Shown here one piece after another: positions 19,094 through 29,037 of a DNA stretch of 64,000 nucleotides (its first letter is position 1; every line of letters starts with the position of its first letter). Origin of the DNA: 'Nostoc azollae' 0708 (GTDB lineage Bacteria > Cyanobacteriota > Cyanobacteriia > Cyanobacteriales > Nostocaceae); assembly GCF_000196515.1 (NCBI RefSeq), contig NC_014248.1:3972001-4036000 (forward strand), written 5' to 3'. The translations under genes and the position numbers were made by a program. The notes beneath the pieces are model-generated. The model was not told the origin of the DNA. It was given only the letters and a program-made list of their open reading frames with translations, and made no database searches.

Positions 19094-19369
19094 AAAATCA
19101 GCAAACCTCTCGAACAATTACAGTTAGATCCTGAATTTGAAGTGATCATTTATGATTTAGAAATGCCACGGATGAATGGATTTAAATTGTTAAGCCATAT
19201 CCGTCAAAATCCGGCTTTAGCTAAAAAACCTCTAGTAATTCTCACTTGTCGTAGTTCTGAAAAATATCGTCAGTTAGCTCAAGAATTGGGTGCAACAGCT
19301 TATTTGACTAAACCTTATTTAGAGCATGGATTTCTGGCTACTGTTGAGAGTTTAGCTAACTGTAACTAA
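19094..19369 (+). pseudogene. Fragment of a response-regulator receiver domain
   Basis: The frame is open from 19079 and shows receiver homology from about 19094: LEQLQLDPEFEVIIYDLEMPRMNGF with the phospho-acceptor Asp in YDLEMP, then LVILTCRSSEK and the conserved Lys in AYLTKPY. The N-terminal third, including the acidic pair, is missing, and no start codon with a ribosome binding site precedes it. The ending SLANCN looks like a natural C terminus. It resembles the receiver tail of a CheA/PixL-type hybrid kinase. Translation from GTG at 19142 would give only 75 residues, so it is most likely a relic. Confidence 0.7.
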
Positions 19370-19407
19370 AATTAGGCTTTACTGGTTATAATTATTGCAT
19401 ATAATTC

Positions 19408-20325
19408 CTATTTGTTAGGTGTAGCTTCACCAAATTTAATGACGAGTGCGATCGCAATACTCACCACCAAAATTAACGTCATACTCAATGCTGAACCAAA
19501 ACCCCAATTTTGAGTAGCACCCAGAAACTGATTATAAATTAACCGTGCTGCTGTCATGCTAGAAGCACCACCAAGTAATTCTGGGTCAATAAAATCCCCC
19601 AAAGCAGTAATAAATACCAACAAAGAACCAGCCGCAATACCTGGAAAAACTTGCGGTACTGTCACCCTCCAAAAAGTCTGCACTGGATTTGCACCCAAAT
19701 CAGCAGCAGCTTCTAATAACTGTTGATCTAGTTTTTCCAAAGAAGCATATAAAACTAAAACCATATAGGGTAATAAACTGTAACTCATACCAATTAATAC
19801 CGCTGGATTACGGTTCAATAATTCCAAAGCAGGTAAACCTAAACTGGTAAGTAAACTATTCAATAATCCTGTAGGACGTAGGATAGTAATCCAAGCATAG
19901 GAACGTAATAAAGAAGAAGTCCATAATGGTAGAACAAACCCTAATAACAGCAAATTACGCCAGCGTTTTGGTGCCATTTGACCAATCCAATAAGCAACTG
20001 GAAAACCCAGAATTAAACAAATAATTGTTGTGTTGATTGCAAACAATAGAGAATTGAATATTACTTGTAAATAAAGTGGTTGGAGGATACGTATATAGTT
20101 TTGAATACCATCAGGATTAACAATATCTCCTGGAGCAATATCCTTAACTAAACTTAATTCAGAAATTATTAATGTTGGTAGCAACAATAATAGTAATAAC
20201 CAAATCCCAGATGGTGCAAGTAACGCTAAAGGCTTTATGAATTCGCTATTATAGTGATTTAATTTCACTTTTTTGGCAATATTACAAGGGGATTCTGTTG
20301 GGGAATTAGGACTTTGAATAGACAC
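19408..20325 (-). CDS. potB: Spermidine/putrescine-type ABC transporter permease
   Basis: 305 aa with six transmembrane segments and the EAA loop (EAAADLGANPVQTFWRVTVPQVFPGI near residue 195), the coupling site for the ATPase. It belongs to the PotB/polyamine-permease family and should pair with PotA and PotD. It is the last gene of a leftward potA-potD-potB set, 73 bp after potD. A second permease (potC) would be expected next, but the DNA to the left is a decayed stretch, so the transporter may be incomplete or use a remote partner. Confidence 0.88.
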   Translation of the reverse strand: MSIQSPNSPTESPCNIAKKVKLNHYNSEFIKPLALLAPSGIWLLLLLLLPTLIISELSLVKDIAPGDIVNPDGIQNYIRILQPLYLQVIFNSLLFAINTTIICLILGFPVAYWIGQMAPKRWRNLLLLGFVLPLWTSSLLRSYAWITILRPTGLLNSLLTSLGLPALELLNRNPAVLIGMSYSLLPYMVLVLYASLEKLDQQLLEAAADLGANPVQTFWRVTVPQVFPGIAAGSLLVFITALGDFIDPELLGGASSMTAARLIYNQFLGATQNWGFGSALSMTLILVVSIAIALVIKFGEATPNK

Positions 20326-20398
20326 GACTCAGTACCAATTTTAGGTTTTAAGGGTGTAAGGGTGTAGGGGAGGAAAAACCTCCTGAAGTTTTTCTGCT

Positions 20399-21490
20399 TC
20401 ATGCTAGCAATTGAGTCCAATATCGCTCATAAACCTCTTCAAATTTGCCTATAGGAGTGACTCGTTCACACTTATCTAAAATTCCCTGTGGAGGAAAGAG
20501 GTTAGTATTATTTTGAATCTGATTTGGCAATTGTTCAAAACCAGCACGATTGGGAGTAGCAATATTTAGTCTTTTGCTGATTGCAGCTGCTACATCTGGT
20601 TTTAGCAGCAAGTTAATCCAACTATATGCTCCAGGGAGATTATTGGCTGTTTTGGGAATGACAATAGTATCTGTCCAGAGTGAAGAACCACTGCGAGGAA
20701 TCACATATTTAAGTTTGGCGTTTTCTTTGGATATTTTGATTCCATCGGCAGAGTAACACATGGCTAATAATAAATCTCCTGCCAGAATTTGGTTTTGCCA
20801 AGCATCGGTATCAAAAGCTGCGAGCGCAGGTTTCAATGACAACAATTTTTCATAGGCTTGTTTAATTTCCATTTCATTTTGTGAATTGTAAGAATAACCG
20901 AGCATTTTTAATGTTGCACCCATCACCTCCCGCACATCATTAAGCAAGGTCATGCGCTTATAAAGTTTATCTTGGTTTCGCCAAAGATACTCCCAATCTT
21001 CTGGTGGAGTTGTCAGCTTTTCTGAGTTGTAAAGTAACCCGGTTGTTCCCCAATTAAAGGGAATACTATAATGGTTATTAGGGTCATAACGTGGGTTGTG
21101 AAATTGGGGAAATAAATTTTCTAACCCTATTAAGCGTTGATGATTGATTTCTATTAATAAATTTTTCTCTACCATCTTCTCTACCATATAGTCAGATGGA
21201 TAGATAATGCTGTAAGTAGCTATACCTCCAGCTTGCAATTTAGCCAGCATCATATCATTGGAATCATAAGTATCTGCTAACACTTTTATCCCAGTTTGGG
21301 TGGTGAAAGTAGATAATAATTCTGGATCAGTATATTGACTCCATGTGTATATAGATAGGCTGTCACTTTCACCAGAGTTAGTATAATTTGTACTCACATT
21401 AGCTAATCTCCAGCCACAACTGCTTAAAGACAGGCTAGAAAGTGCTACCATTCTTTTTAGGAATAGTCTTCTGTTAGTCATTTGAGTCAT
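20399..21490 (-). CDS. potD: Polyamine ABC transporter substrate-binding protein
   Basis: 363 aa. The N terminus NRRLFLKRMVALSSLSLSSCGW combines an RR-type (Tat-like) signal with a lipobox cysteine, so a periplasmic lipoprotein is likely. The mature domain has LSIYTWSQYTDPELLSTF and PFNWGTTGLLYN, typical of PotD/PotF binding proteins. Its start codon overlaps the potA stop (ATGA-type junction at 21490), so the two are translationally coupled. The ligand is inferred from family; other cationic compounds are possible. Confidence 0.88.
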   Translation of the reverse strand: MTQMTNRRLFLKRMVALSSLSLSSCGWRLANVSTNYTNSGESDSLSIYTWSQYTDPELLSTFTTQTGIKVLADTYDSNDMMLAKLQAGGIATYSIIYPSDYMVEKMVEKNLLIEINHQRLIGLENLFPQFHNPRYDPNNHYSIPFNWGTTGLLYNSEKLTTPPEDWEYLWRNQDKLYKRMTLLNDVREVMGATLKMLGYSYNSQNEMEIKQAYEKLLSLKPALAAFDTDAWQNQILAGDLLLAMCYSADGIKISKENAKLKYVIPRSGSSLWTDTIVIPKTANNLPGAYSWINLLLKPDVAAAISKRLNIATPNRAGFEQLPNQIQNNTNLFPPQGILDKCERVTPIGKFEEVYERYWTQLLA

Positions 21491-22683
21491 TATGGATTTT
21501 TTACCCTTGATACTTGACTAATAGCTAAACAGTCAGTTTCTGCCCACCAAAGATAGATGGGTGTGTGACAATCTGGTAAGCTGCCAAAGGTGTTGGGTTG
21601 TAAAACATTAACATTTATGCCATTGGCTAATTCCACAACATAACTAACATGAGTACCTAAATACATGATATTAACTAACCTGCCTTCAAAGCAGTTGCTT
21701 AGTAGATTTGGTTGATAAAGAGAAATCTGAATTTTTTCTGGACGCACACTTAATACTACTGCTTCCAATAATCCAATAGGTGTATCTTCTGTACGACCAG
21801 CAACAATAGACAGTCCTGTTTTGGTCAACACTTTGACACACTCGGACTCAACTGTGGTAATTTCCCCACTGAATAAATTAGTATCACCAATAAAATCAGC
21901 GACAAAAGGAGTTTGAGGATGTTCGTAAATTTCGCTGGGAATACCGATTTGTTCAATTTTGCCTTGATTCATGACTGCTATGCGATCAGATAAAGATAAT
22001 GCTTCCTCCTGATCGTGTGTCACCATCACAAATGTTAATCCTAACTCCTTGTGGAGATTGCATAGTTCAACCTGCATTTCCTTACGCAGTTTTAAATCTA
22101 ATGCTCCCAAGGGTTCATCTAGGAGTAAGACAGCGGGACGATTAACTAAAGCCCTAGCTAAAGCCACTCGTTGTTGTTGACCACCAGACAGTTGAGAAGG
22201 TAAGCGCGATCGCAAACTTTCCATTTTCACGAGTTTTAAAGCTTCTGTCACCCGGCTATCAACTTCGGATTTGGAGATTTTTTTTAACCGCAGTCCAAAA
22301 GCAATGTTATCCCACACATTCAAGTGATTAAACAGAGCATAGCTTTGAAAAACTGTATTTATAGGTCTTCGGTAAGGAGGCACATTAGTCATCGACTGGC
22401 CTTGAATCAGCAACTTACCTGCGTCAACCCTTTCAAATCCAGCAATTAGGCGGAGTATAGTTGTCTTACCACAACCTGAAGGGCCTAAAATACTAAAGAA
22501 CTCTCCCTGTCTCACATCCAAGTCCAGGCCATGTACTGCTGGTTCTTGGTTGAAGAACTTGAATACATTACGCAGTTCAACATCAAGCGGCTGAAAATTA
22601 TTTACACCCCTCTGATTCTGCATCACAGTTTGAGCCATAGTCTTCAGTAGAATGCCATAATATGACGAAACTTGGTTAATCAA
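21490..22683 (-). CDS. potA: Polyamine ABC transporter ATP-binding protein
   Basis: A full ABC ATPase: Walker A GPSGCGKTT near residue 73, Q-loop in NTVFQSYALF, signature LSGGQQQRVALARAL near 166, Walker B VLLLDEPLGALD and the switch His in MVTHDQEEAL. A C-terminal TOBE domain follows from about 300. First gene of the potA-potD-potB unit. The frame opens at 22683, but ATG at 22638 (MAQTVMQNQ) is the more likely start because the first 15 residues are atypical. Confidence 0.9.
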   Translation of the reverse strand: MINQVSSYYGILLKTMAQTVMQNQRGVNNFQPLDVELRNVFKFFNQEPAVHGLDLDVRQGEFFSILGPSGCGKTTILRLIAGFERVDAGKLLIQGQSMTNVPPYRRPINTVFQSYALFNHLNVWDNIAFGLRLKKISKSEVDSRVTEALKLVKMESLRSRLPSQLSGGQQQRVALARALVNRPAVLLLDEPLGALDLKLRKEMQVELCNLHKELGLTFVMVTHDQEEALSLSDRIAVMNQGKIEQIGIPSEIYEHPQTPFVADFIGDTNLFSGEITTVESECVKVLTKTGLSIVAGRTEDTPIGLLEAVVLSVRPEKIQISLYQPNLLSNCFEGRLVNIMYLGTHVSYVVELANGINVNVLQPNTFGSLPDCHTPIYLWWAETDCLAISQVSRVKNP

Positions 22684-22841
22684 TGTAGGCTATTAACTTA
22701 GACTACAAGTAACACTGTGATTTATTGTAGCTGGCGACAACACTCTTATTAAAAATATACTTGCTATTATTTTGTTCTTAAGAGCGGGTGACAGATGTAA
22801 AGCATTGATAATATTAATTTCAAGCATCTTTAGTTATTATT

Positions 22842-24644
22842 ATGGCTATATTCCCATCACTACCTAGTAATCAAAAAAATACCCGTTCCGTTGGGCGTGG
22901 TTTCCAGTCAGTATTTTTAATACTACTTACTTTATTAATGACATCGGGAATAGGCGCTCGTTTAGCTTATTTACAAATTGTTCATGGTTCAAAACTTCGT
23001 CAACGGGCAGAGTCTAACCGGGTTCGGATGATTCCCAAACAACCGGAAAGAGGCAATATTTTTGACCGTAATGGCAAACTGTTAGCAACTACTCGCTATC
23101 CCCATTCTGTGTATTTGTGGCCAATGGCACATACTAAGCCCTCATGGCCAGTTGTGGGCAAGCGTCTGTCCCAAATTCTGGATATTTCTGAAGAGGAGAT
23201 GGAAGGTAAATTAGAACAAGCAGGGGCTAACTCGGCTTCTCTAATTCGCATCGCCCGTAATGTGACTGAAGCGCAAATTACAGCGTTAAAAGAATATGCA
23301 ACAGAACTTACAGATGTAGAAATAAATACGGAAGCTGTGCGTTATTACCCCCAAGGTAGAGAATTGGCGCATATACTCGGCTACACCCGTGAACTAACAG
23401 CAGAACAGTTAAAAAAGAGGAAGCCTGAAGGCTATCGTCTCGGTGACGTGATTGGACAAATGGGAGTAGAAAAAGCCTATGAGAAAACACTCCGGGGTCA
23501 ATGGGGTGGTCAGCAAGTAGAAGTGGATGGTGCTGGTAGACCTCTGCGGGTTTTGGGAGAAAAACAAGCCAAAGCTGGTAATGATTTGCACCTCTCTATA
23601 GATATAGAGATGCAGAAGACAGCAGAAAAAGCTTTGGGTAATCGGAATGGGGCAATTGTAGCACTCAACCCTAACAATGGTGAAGTTTTAGCAATGGTTT
23701 CCCATCCTACCTTTGACCCCAATATTTTTTCTAAACAAAAACTCTCTCAAAAAGACTGGAAAACCGTCCAAGGTGAGGAGCATCCTTTGGTTAATCGTGC
23801 GTTAAGTGCTTTCCCACCTGCTAGTACCTTTAAAATTGTCACTACAACAGCGGGAATAGAATCGGGTAAGTTTTCTCCTAACACGGTGCTACAAACCTAT
23901 GGTTCTTTAACCATTGGTGGAACAAGATTTGGTGAATGGAACCATGCGGGATTTGGTCCATTAGGTTTTGTCGGGGCTATGCAGTGGAGTAGTGATACTT
24001 TCTTTTATCAAATTGGTAAAGGAGTAGGGGGTCATAAATTGATTGAATGGACTCGTAAATATGGCTTTGGTGAACAAACTGGCTTTGAGTTCTCCACAGA
24101 AGAAGCCAAAGGGTTAGTTCCTGATGAAAACTGGAAACGCAAAGTTTGGAAAATACCTTGGACTGTAGGTGACTCTATTAATATGTCTATTGGTCAAGGT
24201 GCTTTACAAACGACACCTCTGCAAGTGGCTGTGATGTTCGCTGTCCCCGCTAATGGTGGTTATCGAGTGCAGCCACATTTACTTAAGGACAATGGGGACG
24301 CAAAAAGGTGGCGCAAATCTTTAAATATGAAGCCAGAAACTGTCAAAATCCTCCGTGAAGGATTGCGGAAAGTAGTATCTGAAGGTACAGGTAAAGCTTT
24401 GAATAAACCAACTATTCCCCCAACAGCCGGGAAGAGTGGGACAGCGGAAGCTTGGAAGGGCAGATCCAAACAAAATCATGCTTGGTTTGGGGCTTATGCA
24501 CCTGCGGATAAACCAGAAATTGTAATTGTGGCTTTTGCTGAACATTCCGGTGGTGGTGGTGGTAGTGTGGCTGCACCAATGATTTTAGAAATCATGGAGG
24601 AATATTTCGCACACAAGCATCCAGGGAAGTATCAGAAAAATTGA
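22842..24644 (+). CDS. mrdA: Penicillin-binding protein 2 (transpeptidase for cell elongation)
   Basis: 600 aa class B PBP. One transmembrane helix at about 22-44, the pedestal motif RGNIFDRNG near 71, then the transpeptidase domain with active-site STFK (Ser near 328), SSD near 384 and KSGTAE near 531. It cross-links peptidoglycan side chains in the periplasm with a RodA-type partner. It runs divergently from potA, with a 158-bp spacer. Complete with all catalytic motifs. PBP2 rather than PBP3 is inferred from length and from the separate ftsI-like gene at 45-46.8 kb. Confidence 0.9.
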   Translation: MAIFPSLPSNQKNTRSVGRGFQSVFLILLTLLMTSGIGARLAYLQIVHGSKLRQRAESNRVRMIPKQPERGNIFDRNGKLLATTRYPHSVYLWPMAHTKPSWPVVGKRLSQILDISEEEMEGKLEQAGANSASLIRIARNVTEAQITALKEYATELTDVEINTEAVRYYPQGRELAHILGYTRELTAEQLKKRKPEGYRLGDVIGQMGVEKAYEKTLRGQWGGQQVEVDGAGRPLRVLGEKQAKAGNDLHLSIDIEMQKTAEKALGNRNGAIVALNPNNGEVLAMVSHPTFDPNIFSKQKLSQKDWKTVQGEEHPLVNRALSAFPPASTFKIVTTTAGIESGKFSPNTVLQTYGSLTIGGTRFGEWNHAGFGPLGFVGAMQWSSDTFFYQIGKGVGGHKLIEWTRKYGFGEQTGFEFSTEEAKGLVPDENWKRKVWKIPWTVGDSINMSIGQGALQTTPLQVAVMFAVPANGGYRVQPHLLKDNGDAKRWRKSLNMKPETVKILREGLRKVVSEGTGKALNKPTIPPTAGKSGTAEAWKGRSKQNHAWFGAYAPADKPEIVIVAFAEHSGGGGGSVAAPMILEIMEEYFAHKHPGKYQKN

Positions 24645-24729
24645 CTGGGGACTGAGGACTGGGAGATGGGGCTGGCAACGGAAGAAGAACCTAATTGCTA
24701 ATGCCCAATGTCCAATGCCCAATGCCCAA

Positions 24730-25548
24730 TCATTTAGCTGGTTTGAGATTTCTAGGTTTGTAGAATGTTTCTAAGCTGTTGCGATCGCCTACAAAACGCC
24801 AGTGCCAAGGTTCATAACTCACACCTTGAACATTATCTTTGGGAAAAGACATCTCAAAACTAAACCGTGCAGCATTAGCTTGTAGCCACTGATAGGCTTT
24901 GGTATCCTCAAAATTAGCTTGTAGGTTAGTTGCTGGTACTGCTCCATCTCCTATATCCACAGCATAGCCTGTATGATGTTCACTATGACCAGGAGGGGCG
25001 CTGAGGGCGGCTCTTTGGGCAGGGGTTTGATTACGTTGAGCGCCCACATTAAAAAATAACTGTTCTTGTTCTTTCACTGAACGAAAGCCAGAAATTGGCG
25101 CTAAAATTATACCTGTACTTCTAGCCGCTTGTGCCATTTGCTGAAACCTTTCGGCTGCTGCTTGTCGCATTTTGATCCGTCCATCAAATGTAATTGCTAA
25201 CAGTTCTGATTCTGGTGCTTCGGGATATGCTAAATGTCCCAAAACCGTATCATTATTAGTAGCTGGGGTATTAGTGGCTATTGGTATAGAACTAACTGGT
25301 GTTGGTTGAGAATCAGCATTTTCTTTAGGTCCTGTAATAAAAAATAAAAAACCACTAGTTATAGCCAGCAGAACAAATCCTACTACTCCCCCAATTACCA
25401 AAACTAGGGGTTGCACGCGCAGTCTAGACCGGGTATCAGGAGTATCGCGTATAGCAGCTGGAATATCATCACCAGGATCTGATGATGAGTTTTGCGGTTT
25501 TTCTGGAAACCCAGCCTTTTTCAAGTGTCCACTCCTGGTTGTGTACAA
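24730..25548 (-). CDS. D-alanyl-D-alanine carboxypeptidase, VanY family
   Basis: 272 aa. One transmembrane anchor (about 49-70, VLVIGGVVGFVLLAITSGF) follows a polar N terminus, and a Thr/Pro-rich linker leads to a LAS-type zinc peptidase domain. Zinc ligands are seen in SEHHTGYAVDIGD near 190 and EPWHWRF near 250. It trims the terminal D-Ala from muropeptides outside the membrane. It is convergent with the PBP2 gene; their 85-bp spacer contains 'tgcccaatgcccaat' repeats. Confidence 0.88.
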   Translation of the reverse strand: MYTTRSGHLKKAGFPEKPQNSSSDPGDDIPAAIRDTPDTRSRLRVQPLVLVIGGVVGFVLLAITSGFLFFITGPKENADSQPTPVSSIPIATNTPATNNDTVLGHLAYPEAPESELLAITFDGRIKMRQAAAERFQQMAQAARSTGIILAPISGFRSVKEQEQLFFNVGAQRNQTPAQRAALSAPPGHSEHHTGYAVDIGDGAVPATNLQANFEDTKAYQWLQANAARFSFEMSFPKDNVQGVSYEPWHWRFVGDRNSLETFYKPRNLKPAK

Positions 25549-25710
25549 TTTTAGATTTTAGATTTTAGATTTTAGTTTATGAAAAACTAATTCAATTAGT
25601 TTTTCAGTTTTCATCGGTTAGAATCATTTTCTTTGATGATATTCAAAATTCTCAATTGGAAAGAATTAACGTAACAGGTATCATTTTATATCTCTAGTTG
25701 AGGTAAAATT

Positions 25711-26711
25711 TTGAGAAACCTCTTAGAACTATATATCAATTTGCTAGGATTAGTGCTAGTAGGAGTTATGCTGGAAGGTAAATTACCTGCCAGCATAACT
25801 CCTACTCATTTGGGTCAGTTTCTGTTTTGGGTAGGAGTACCGATAAGTATTGTCGCTTTTTTGCGGCAATACTTATCAGAACAGATTTGGATTGCACCAG
25901 CGATCGCTGACTTAGCCATTTTACTAGGAGCACTTTTAGCCTGGTTAGTGATCAAAGGTCAAGCCTATTTAAAAAATTCCCAACCCCAACCATCAACCCA
26001 AGGTAGTTTAATTCTAGCGTCAATGCTTGGTAAAACAGGTTATCTAGGCTTTCCCATCACCTTAGCAATGGTCGGGAAAGAATATTTTGCCTGGGCATTA
26101 TTTTACGATTTATTGGGGTCAGTTTTCGGAGCTTATGGCTTGGGTGTATTACTCGCAACTCGTTTTGGCAACACAATCCAAAATCATGGATAGATGGCTA
26201 AGGCTATATTAATCAATCCTGCCCTCTCGAGTTTTGGATTTGGGTTATTATTCCGTCAAGTTGCAATCCCCAATATGGTGGAAATTGTCCTAGAGAAATT
26301 AGCTTGGTGTGCTATAGCTTTATCTTTAATTTTAATTGGCATGAGACTTTCACGGCTGAATTCTTGGTACCAACTCAAACCAGCGGGAATCAGTTTATTC
26401 ATCAAAATGCTATTAGTCCCCCTAATTCTAGGCAGCACTCTATCGCTTTTTGGTGTCACTGGTGAACGGGAATCAGTTTATTCATCAAAATGCTATTAGT
26501 CCCCCTAATTCTAGGCAGCACTCTATCGCTTTTTGGTGTCACTGGTGAAGCAGCACAGGTAATAGTCTTACAAATGGCCATGCCTCCAGCTTTTGCCACA
26601 CTGGTAATAGCCGAAACCTTTGATTTAGATCGTGATTTGGCAGTAACAGCTTTAGCAATGGGGTCTATGGTATTGTTAGTGACTCTCCCGCTTTGGTTGT
26701 GGCTGTTTTGA
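25711..26711 (+). pseudogene. Broken AEC-family (auxin efflux carrier-type) membrane transporter
   Basis: Three consecutive open pieces form one AEC-family permease of about 300 aa. The first (25711-26193, TTG start) ends at an in-frame TAG after GNTIQNHG. The second continues in the same frame (MAKAILINPALSSFGFG) until an exact 83-bp tandem duplication shifts it to a premature stop. The third resumes in the restored frame with GVTGEAAQVIVLQMAMPPAFATL and ends LWLWLF. Hydrophobic segments occur throughout. With a nonsense codon plus a frameshift the gene is dead. The duplication is perfect, so that event looks recent. Confidence 0.88.
26384..26549 (+). repeat. Exact 83-bp tandem duplication inside the AEC transporter gene
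   Basis: Bases 26384-26466 and 26467-26549 are identical over 83 positions and directly adjacent. Since 83 is not a multiple of three, the second copy throws the reading frame; removing one copy restores it. Confidence 0.97.
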
Positions 26712-27141
26712 AGATAAGTATCCGGGCTGTACCCTATTCTGGGATGATGTATTAAAACAATTCCAATACTAGCGATGGCTTCATGTCTAAGCTGAATACA
26801 AAAGCCCAAAAGACTCAAATTATTGAAGTTCTGACACGGGATTATTTTCCAATGATTTCTCAACTTCAGACTGAACTTCAGAAAAATCGGACACTAGAAC
26901 AACATAAAAAAATCGTTTGAGTCGTTCTTTAGCTGCATTTCCGATCGCTCATCTTGCTAGTATTACTCCCCCTCAAGCTGCTCACTCGATTATCAATGGA
27001 GGGGATGATAATGGTATTGATACAGTTTATTGTGATCGGGTTAATAACCTGCTTTGGTTAGTACAGGCTAAGGCGGGGAATGTTCCCAATATGAAAGAGA
27101 ATAAAGCATTTAGTGATGTAATTCGGGATTTATAGGAATAG

Positions 27142-28263
27142 TATTTGATTTATGAAAATGCTCCGTACATCTGGAGAGACGGAAAATCAAAGGTAGTGTT
27201 TTTAATGAACCACTCAAAGATCCACTTAAGATGAGAAAATGTTGGGATTAAAGCACAAAAACGTCGCAGCCAAGTTTTCCCTTGCAACCAAACATCTTCT
27301 ATGGGGTTTTGAGAGGGACAGTTAGGAGCAAAGCGGACGCAATAAATTTTCCATTGCTCTAAAGGTAAACCTTGGTTAATAGATGCTAAAAAATTTTGAA
27401 TTTCTTTTGAACGATGATAACTAGCTCCATCCCAAAAAATAAGTAATTGTTGGTTAGGTGACTCTTCTAGTAAATAGCTGAGATAATCAATAGTATTTTT
27501 TGAGTTAGCTGTATCATAGCTTCTCAACAATAAATTTTTACCTAAATAGTCAACTGCTCCATAATAAGTTTATTTATCTCGTTCGTTACTAATACTAATT
27601 GGAATGCTTATTTCTTGGTCAGTTCTACCCGAAACATATCCAATGCTATCTCCCCAAAGTAAATGACACTCATCTAATAGCAAAACTCTCAATAGCGCAG
27701 CTTCTATATCTTCTCGGCGGCTCGCCAAAAATGATGAAATCTCTTTTTTTTGCGGCAACTGCTTCTTCATTAGCTTTTGGATTTGCTGAAGATGTTTTCT
27801 TCCAACTAATTCCTGCCGCATCAAACAAGTCGTAATAACTACCTTTTGATTCATAAAGTACATCATGTTCAAAAGCCAATTTATACTCAAGTTCGCCAAG
27901 CTCCCAACATTCCTTCGTTTGTAACCAAGCCAGTACTTCTTCTCTTTGTTGAGTATTCAAGTAGCTTTTTCTCCCTTTGTGTTTCAGGCGCATTCCTAAA
28001 ATTCCATCTTTCTCATAGGCTTGTTTCCATGTTGTTATTGAACTAACTGAAACATCTAAAATTGTTTGAATTTCCTCATACTTCTAGCTTTGATAAACCA
28101 GCTTCACTGCCAATGCTTTTCTTACTTCCCTTGCATCTGGACGCTCATCTATAAATTCTTGTAGTTCTGCAATTTTAGATTGTAGCTCCTGGTTGCTGAT
28201 TGTTAGCTATTAGATAAAAAACTTTCTCAGTATTATCTCTTAGTCCTTTTCAAAAATCAAATA
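27142..28263 (-). mobile_element. IS630-family insertion sequence, decayed
   Basis: The ends carry imperfect inverted repeats: TATTTGATTTATGAAAA at 27142-27158, and the complement of TTTTCAAAAATCAAATA at 28247-28263. Both ends coincide with a TA dinucleotide, the target that IS630/Tc1-mariner elements duplicate. The element is about 1.1 kb and lies within the AIPR gene remnant, whose two halves flank it. Confidence 0.72.
27150..28205 (-). pseudogene. IS630 transposase, broken
   Basis: Minus-strand pieces in several frames give a complete family layout. The N-terminal helix-turn-helix region reads DAREVRKALAVKLVYQS, then a TAG, then YEEIQTILDVSVSSITTWKQAY. The winged part is RKSYLNTQQREEVLAWL. 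The DDE catalytic region shows VLLLDECHLLWGD, LIFWDGASYHRS and PNCPSQNPIEDVW. At least one nonsense codon and two frameshifts separate these, so no active transposase can be made. Confidence 0.82.
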
Positions 28264-28681
28264 TGATTTCTATAGTAGATAGAAAGTTTCAACAGTTTAA
28301 TGCCAGTTTTTCTCGCTTGTAAGAAGATGTTGAGGATGCTTTAGACAAAAATGAAGTAACAATACTTGGCTGTAATCTATATTTAGATGGAAGCCTGGGC
28401 TCTCATCTAGTTAATGATCTCAATCAATTAAAAGATGAAGTAAATAAAGTTGATCCGCGCTTTGAATGGGAGGATTTGAATATTGAAAAGATTTATGGTT
28501 GGTTGACAGCAAAACAAGAAAATGCACCTATGAGCGTATCCCTTCGGGACACTACCCAAAATCTCAGTCACGAACAATTATCTAAACTTGCTGATTAAGT
28601 AGGAGAAAAGCGTACCTTACTTGTTTGATATAGTGCCTTTCGTAGGAAAGCCGATATATTTCCAAATGTGACAATCAGAAA

Positions 28682-28843
28682 ATTCCTCAACAAATACTTT
28701 CACGCTGTGAATGGGGACACGACGATTACAGCCTCAATATAGAAAATCTGCCTAAAGCACCTCCAAAAACTCAGCAAACATCACTACAAAAATCACTAGA
28801 ACACCCTTTACAACAATCACTATTTGACATGGATAACCTATAA
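28682..28843 (+). pseudogene. C-terminal remnant, probably of a DNA methyltransferase
   Basis: About 53 codons read LSRCEWGHDDYSLNIENLPKAP, then a Gln-rich tail ending QSLFDMDNL and TAA. The CEWGHDDY phrase is, from memory, typical of the C terminus of large site-specific adenine methyltransferases that pair with type III-like restriction subunits. Only the tail remains. The assignment is tentative but agrees with the restriction-subunit fragments on its right. Confidence 0.4.
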
Positions 28844-28871
28844 TCAATCAACTGATTAATATCAGCGATAA

Positions 28872-28973
28872 AAACTCGAAATTGAAGGAGTAACTACACC
28901 AGCAAATATTGAAGCTATTGTTGCTAAAACAACTAATTTATTAATTCAGCAAACCATTGATATTCCTAAATAA
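28872..28973 (+). pseudogene. Small fragment of a restriction-enzyme helicase subunit
   Basis: An isolated 33-codon frame reads KLEIEGVTTPANIEAIVAK and TNLLIQQTIDIPK before a stop. It resembles a segment of large type III-like restriction endonucleases whose C-terminal part survives at 31031-31622. The IS5, ISKra4 and MITE insertions lie between the two pieces, so they may once have been one gene. Confidence 0.4.
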
Positions 28974-29037
28974 AATAAGCAGGTATTGATTAGCATAGAA
29001 AATTCTGGTAAATAGGAGTTCTAGGTCTAAAATATTA

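Larger units (their letters stand above)
26783..28598 (+). pseudogene. AIPR-type phage-defence gene, split by an IS630 element
   Basis: The 5' part (26783-27141) starts MSKLNTKAQKTQIIEVLTRD, loses frame at an A7 run (26906-26912), and continues in the +1 frame with SLAAFPIAHLASITPP and GGDDNGIDTVYCD...LVQAKAG. The D...Q-x-K pattern resembles the nuclease-like N-terminal domain of AIPR abortive-infection proteins. The IS630 element interrupts it, and the 3' part (28262-28598) resumes RKFQQFN...EDVEDALDKNEV, LYLDGSLGSHLVNDLN, ending LSKLAD. There are further stop codons on both sides of the insertion. The family call is from memory of these motifs. Clearly non-functional: frameshift, stops, insertion, and a truncated C terminus. 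Confidence 0.7.
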
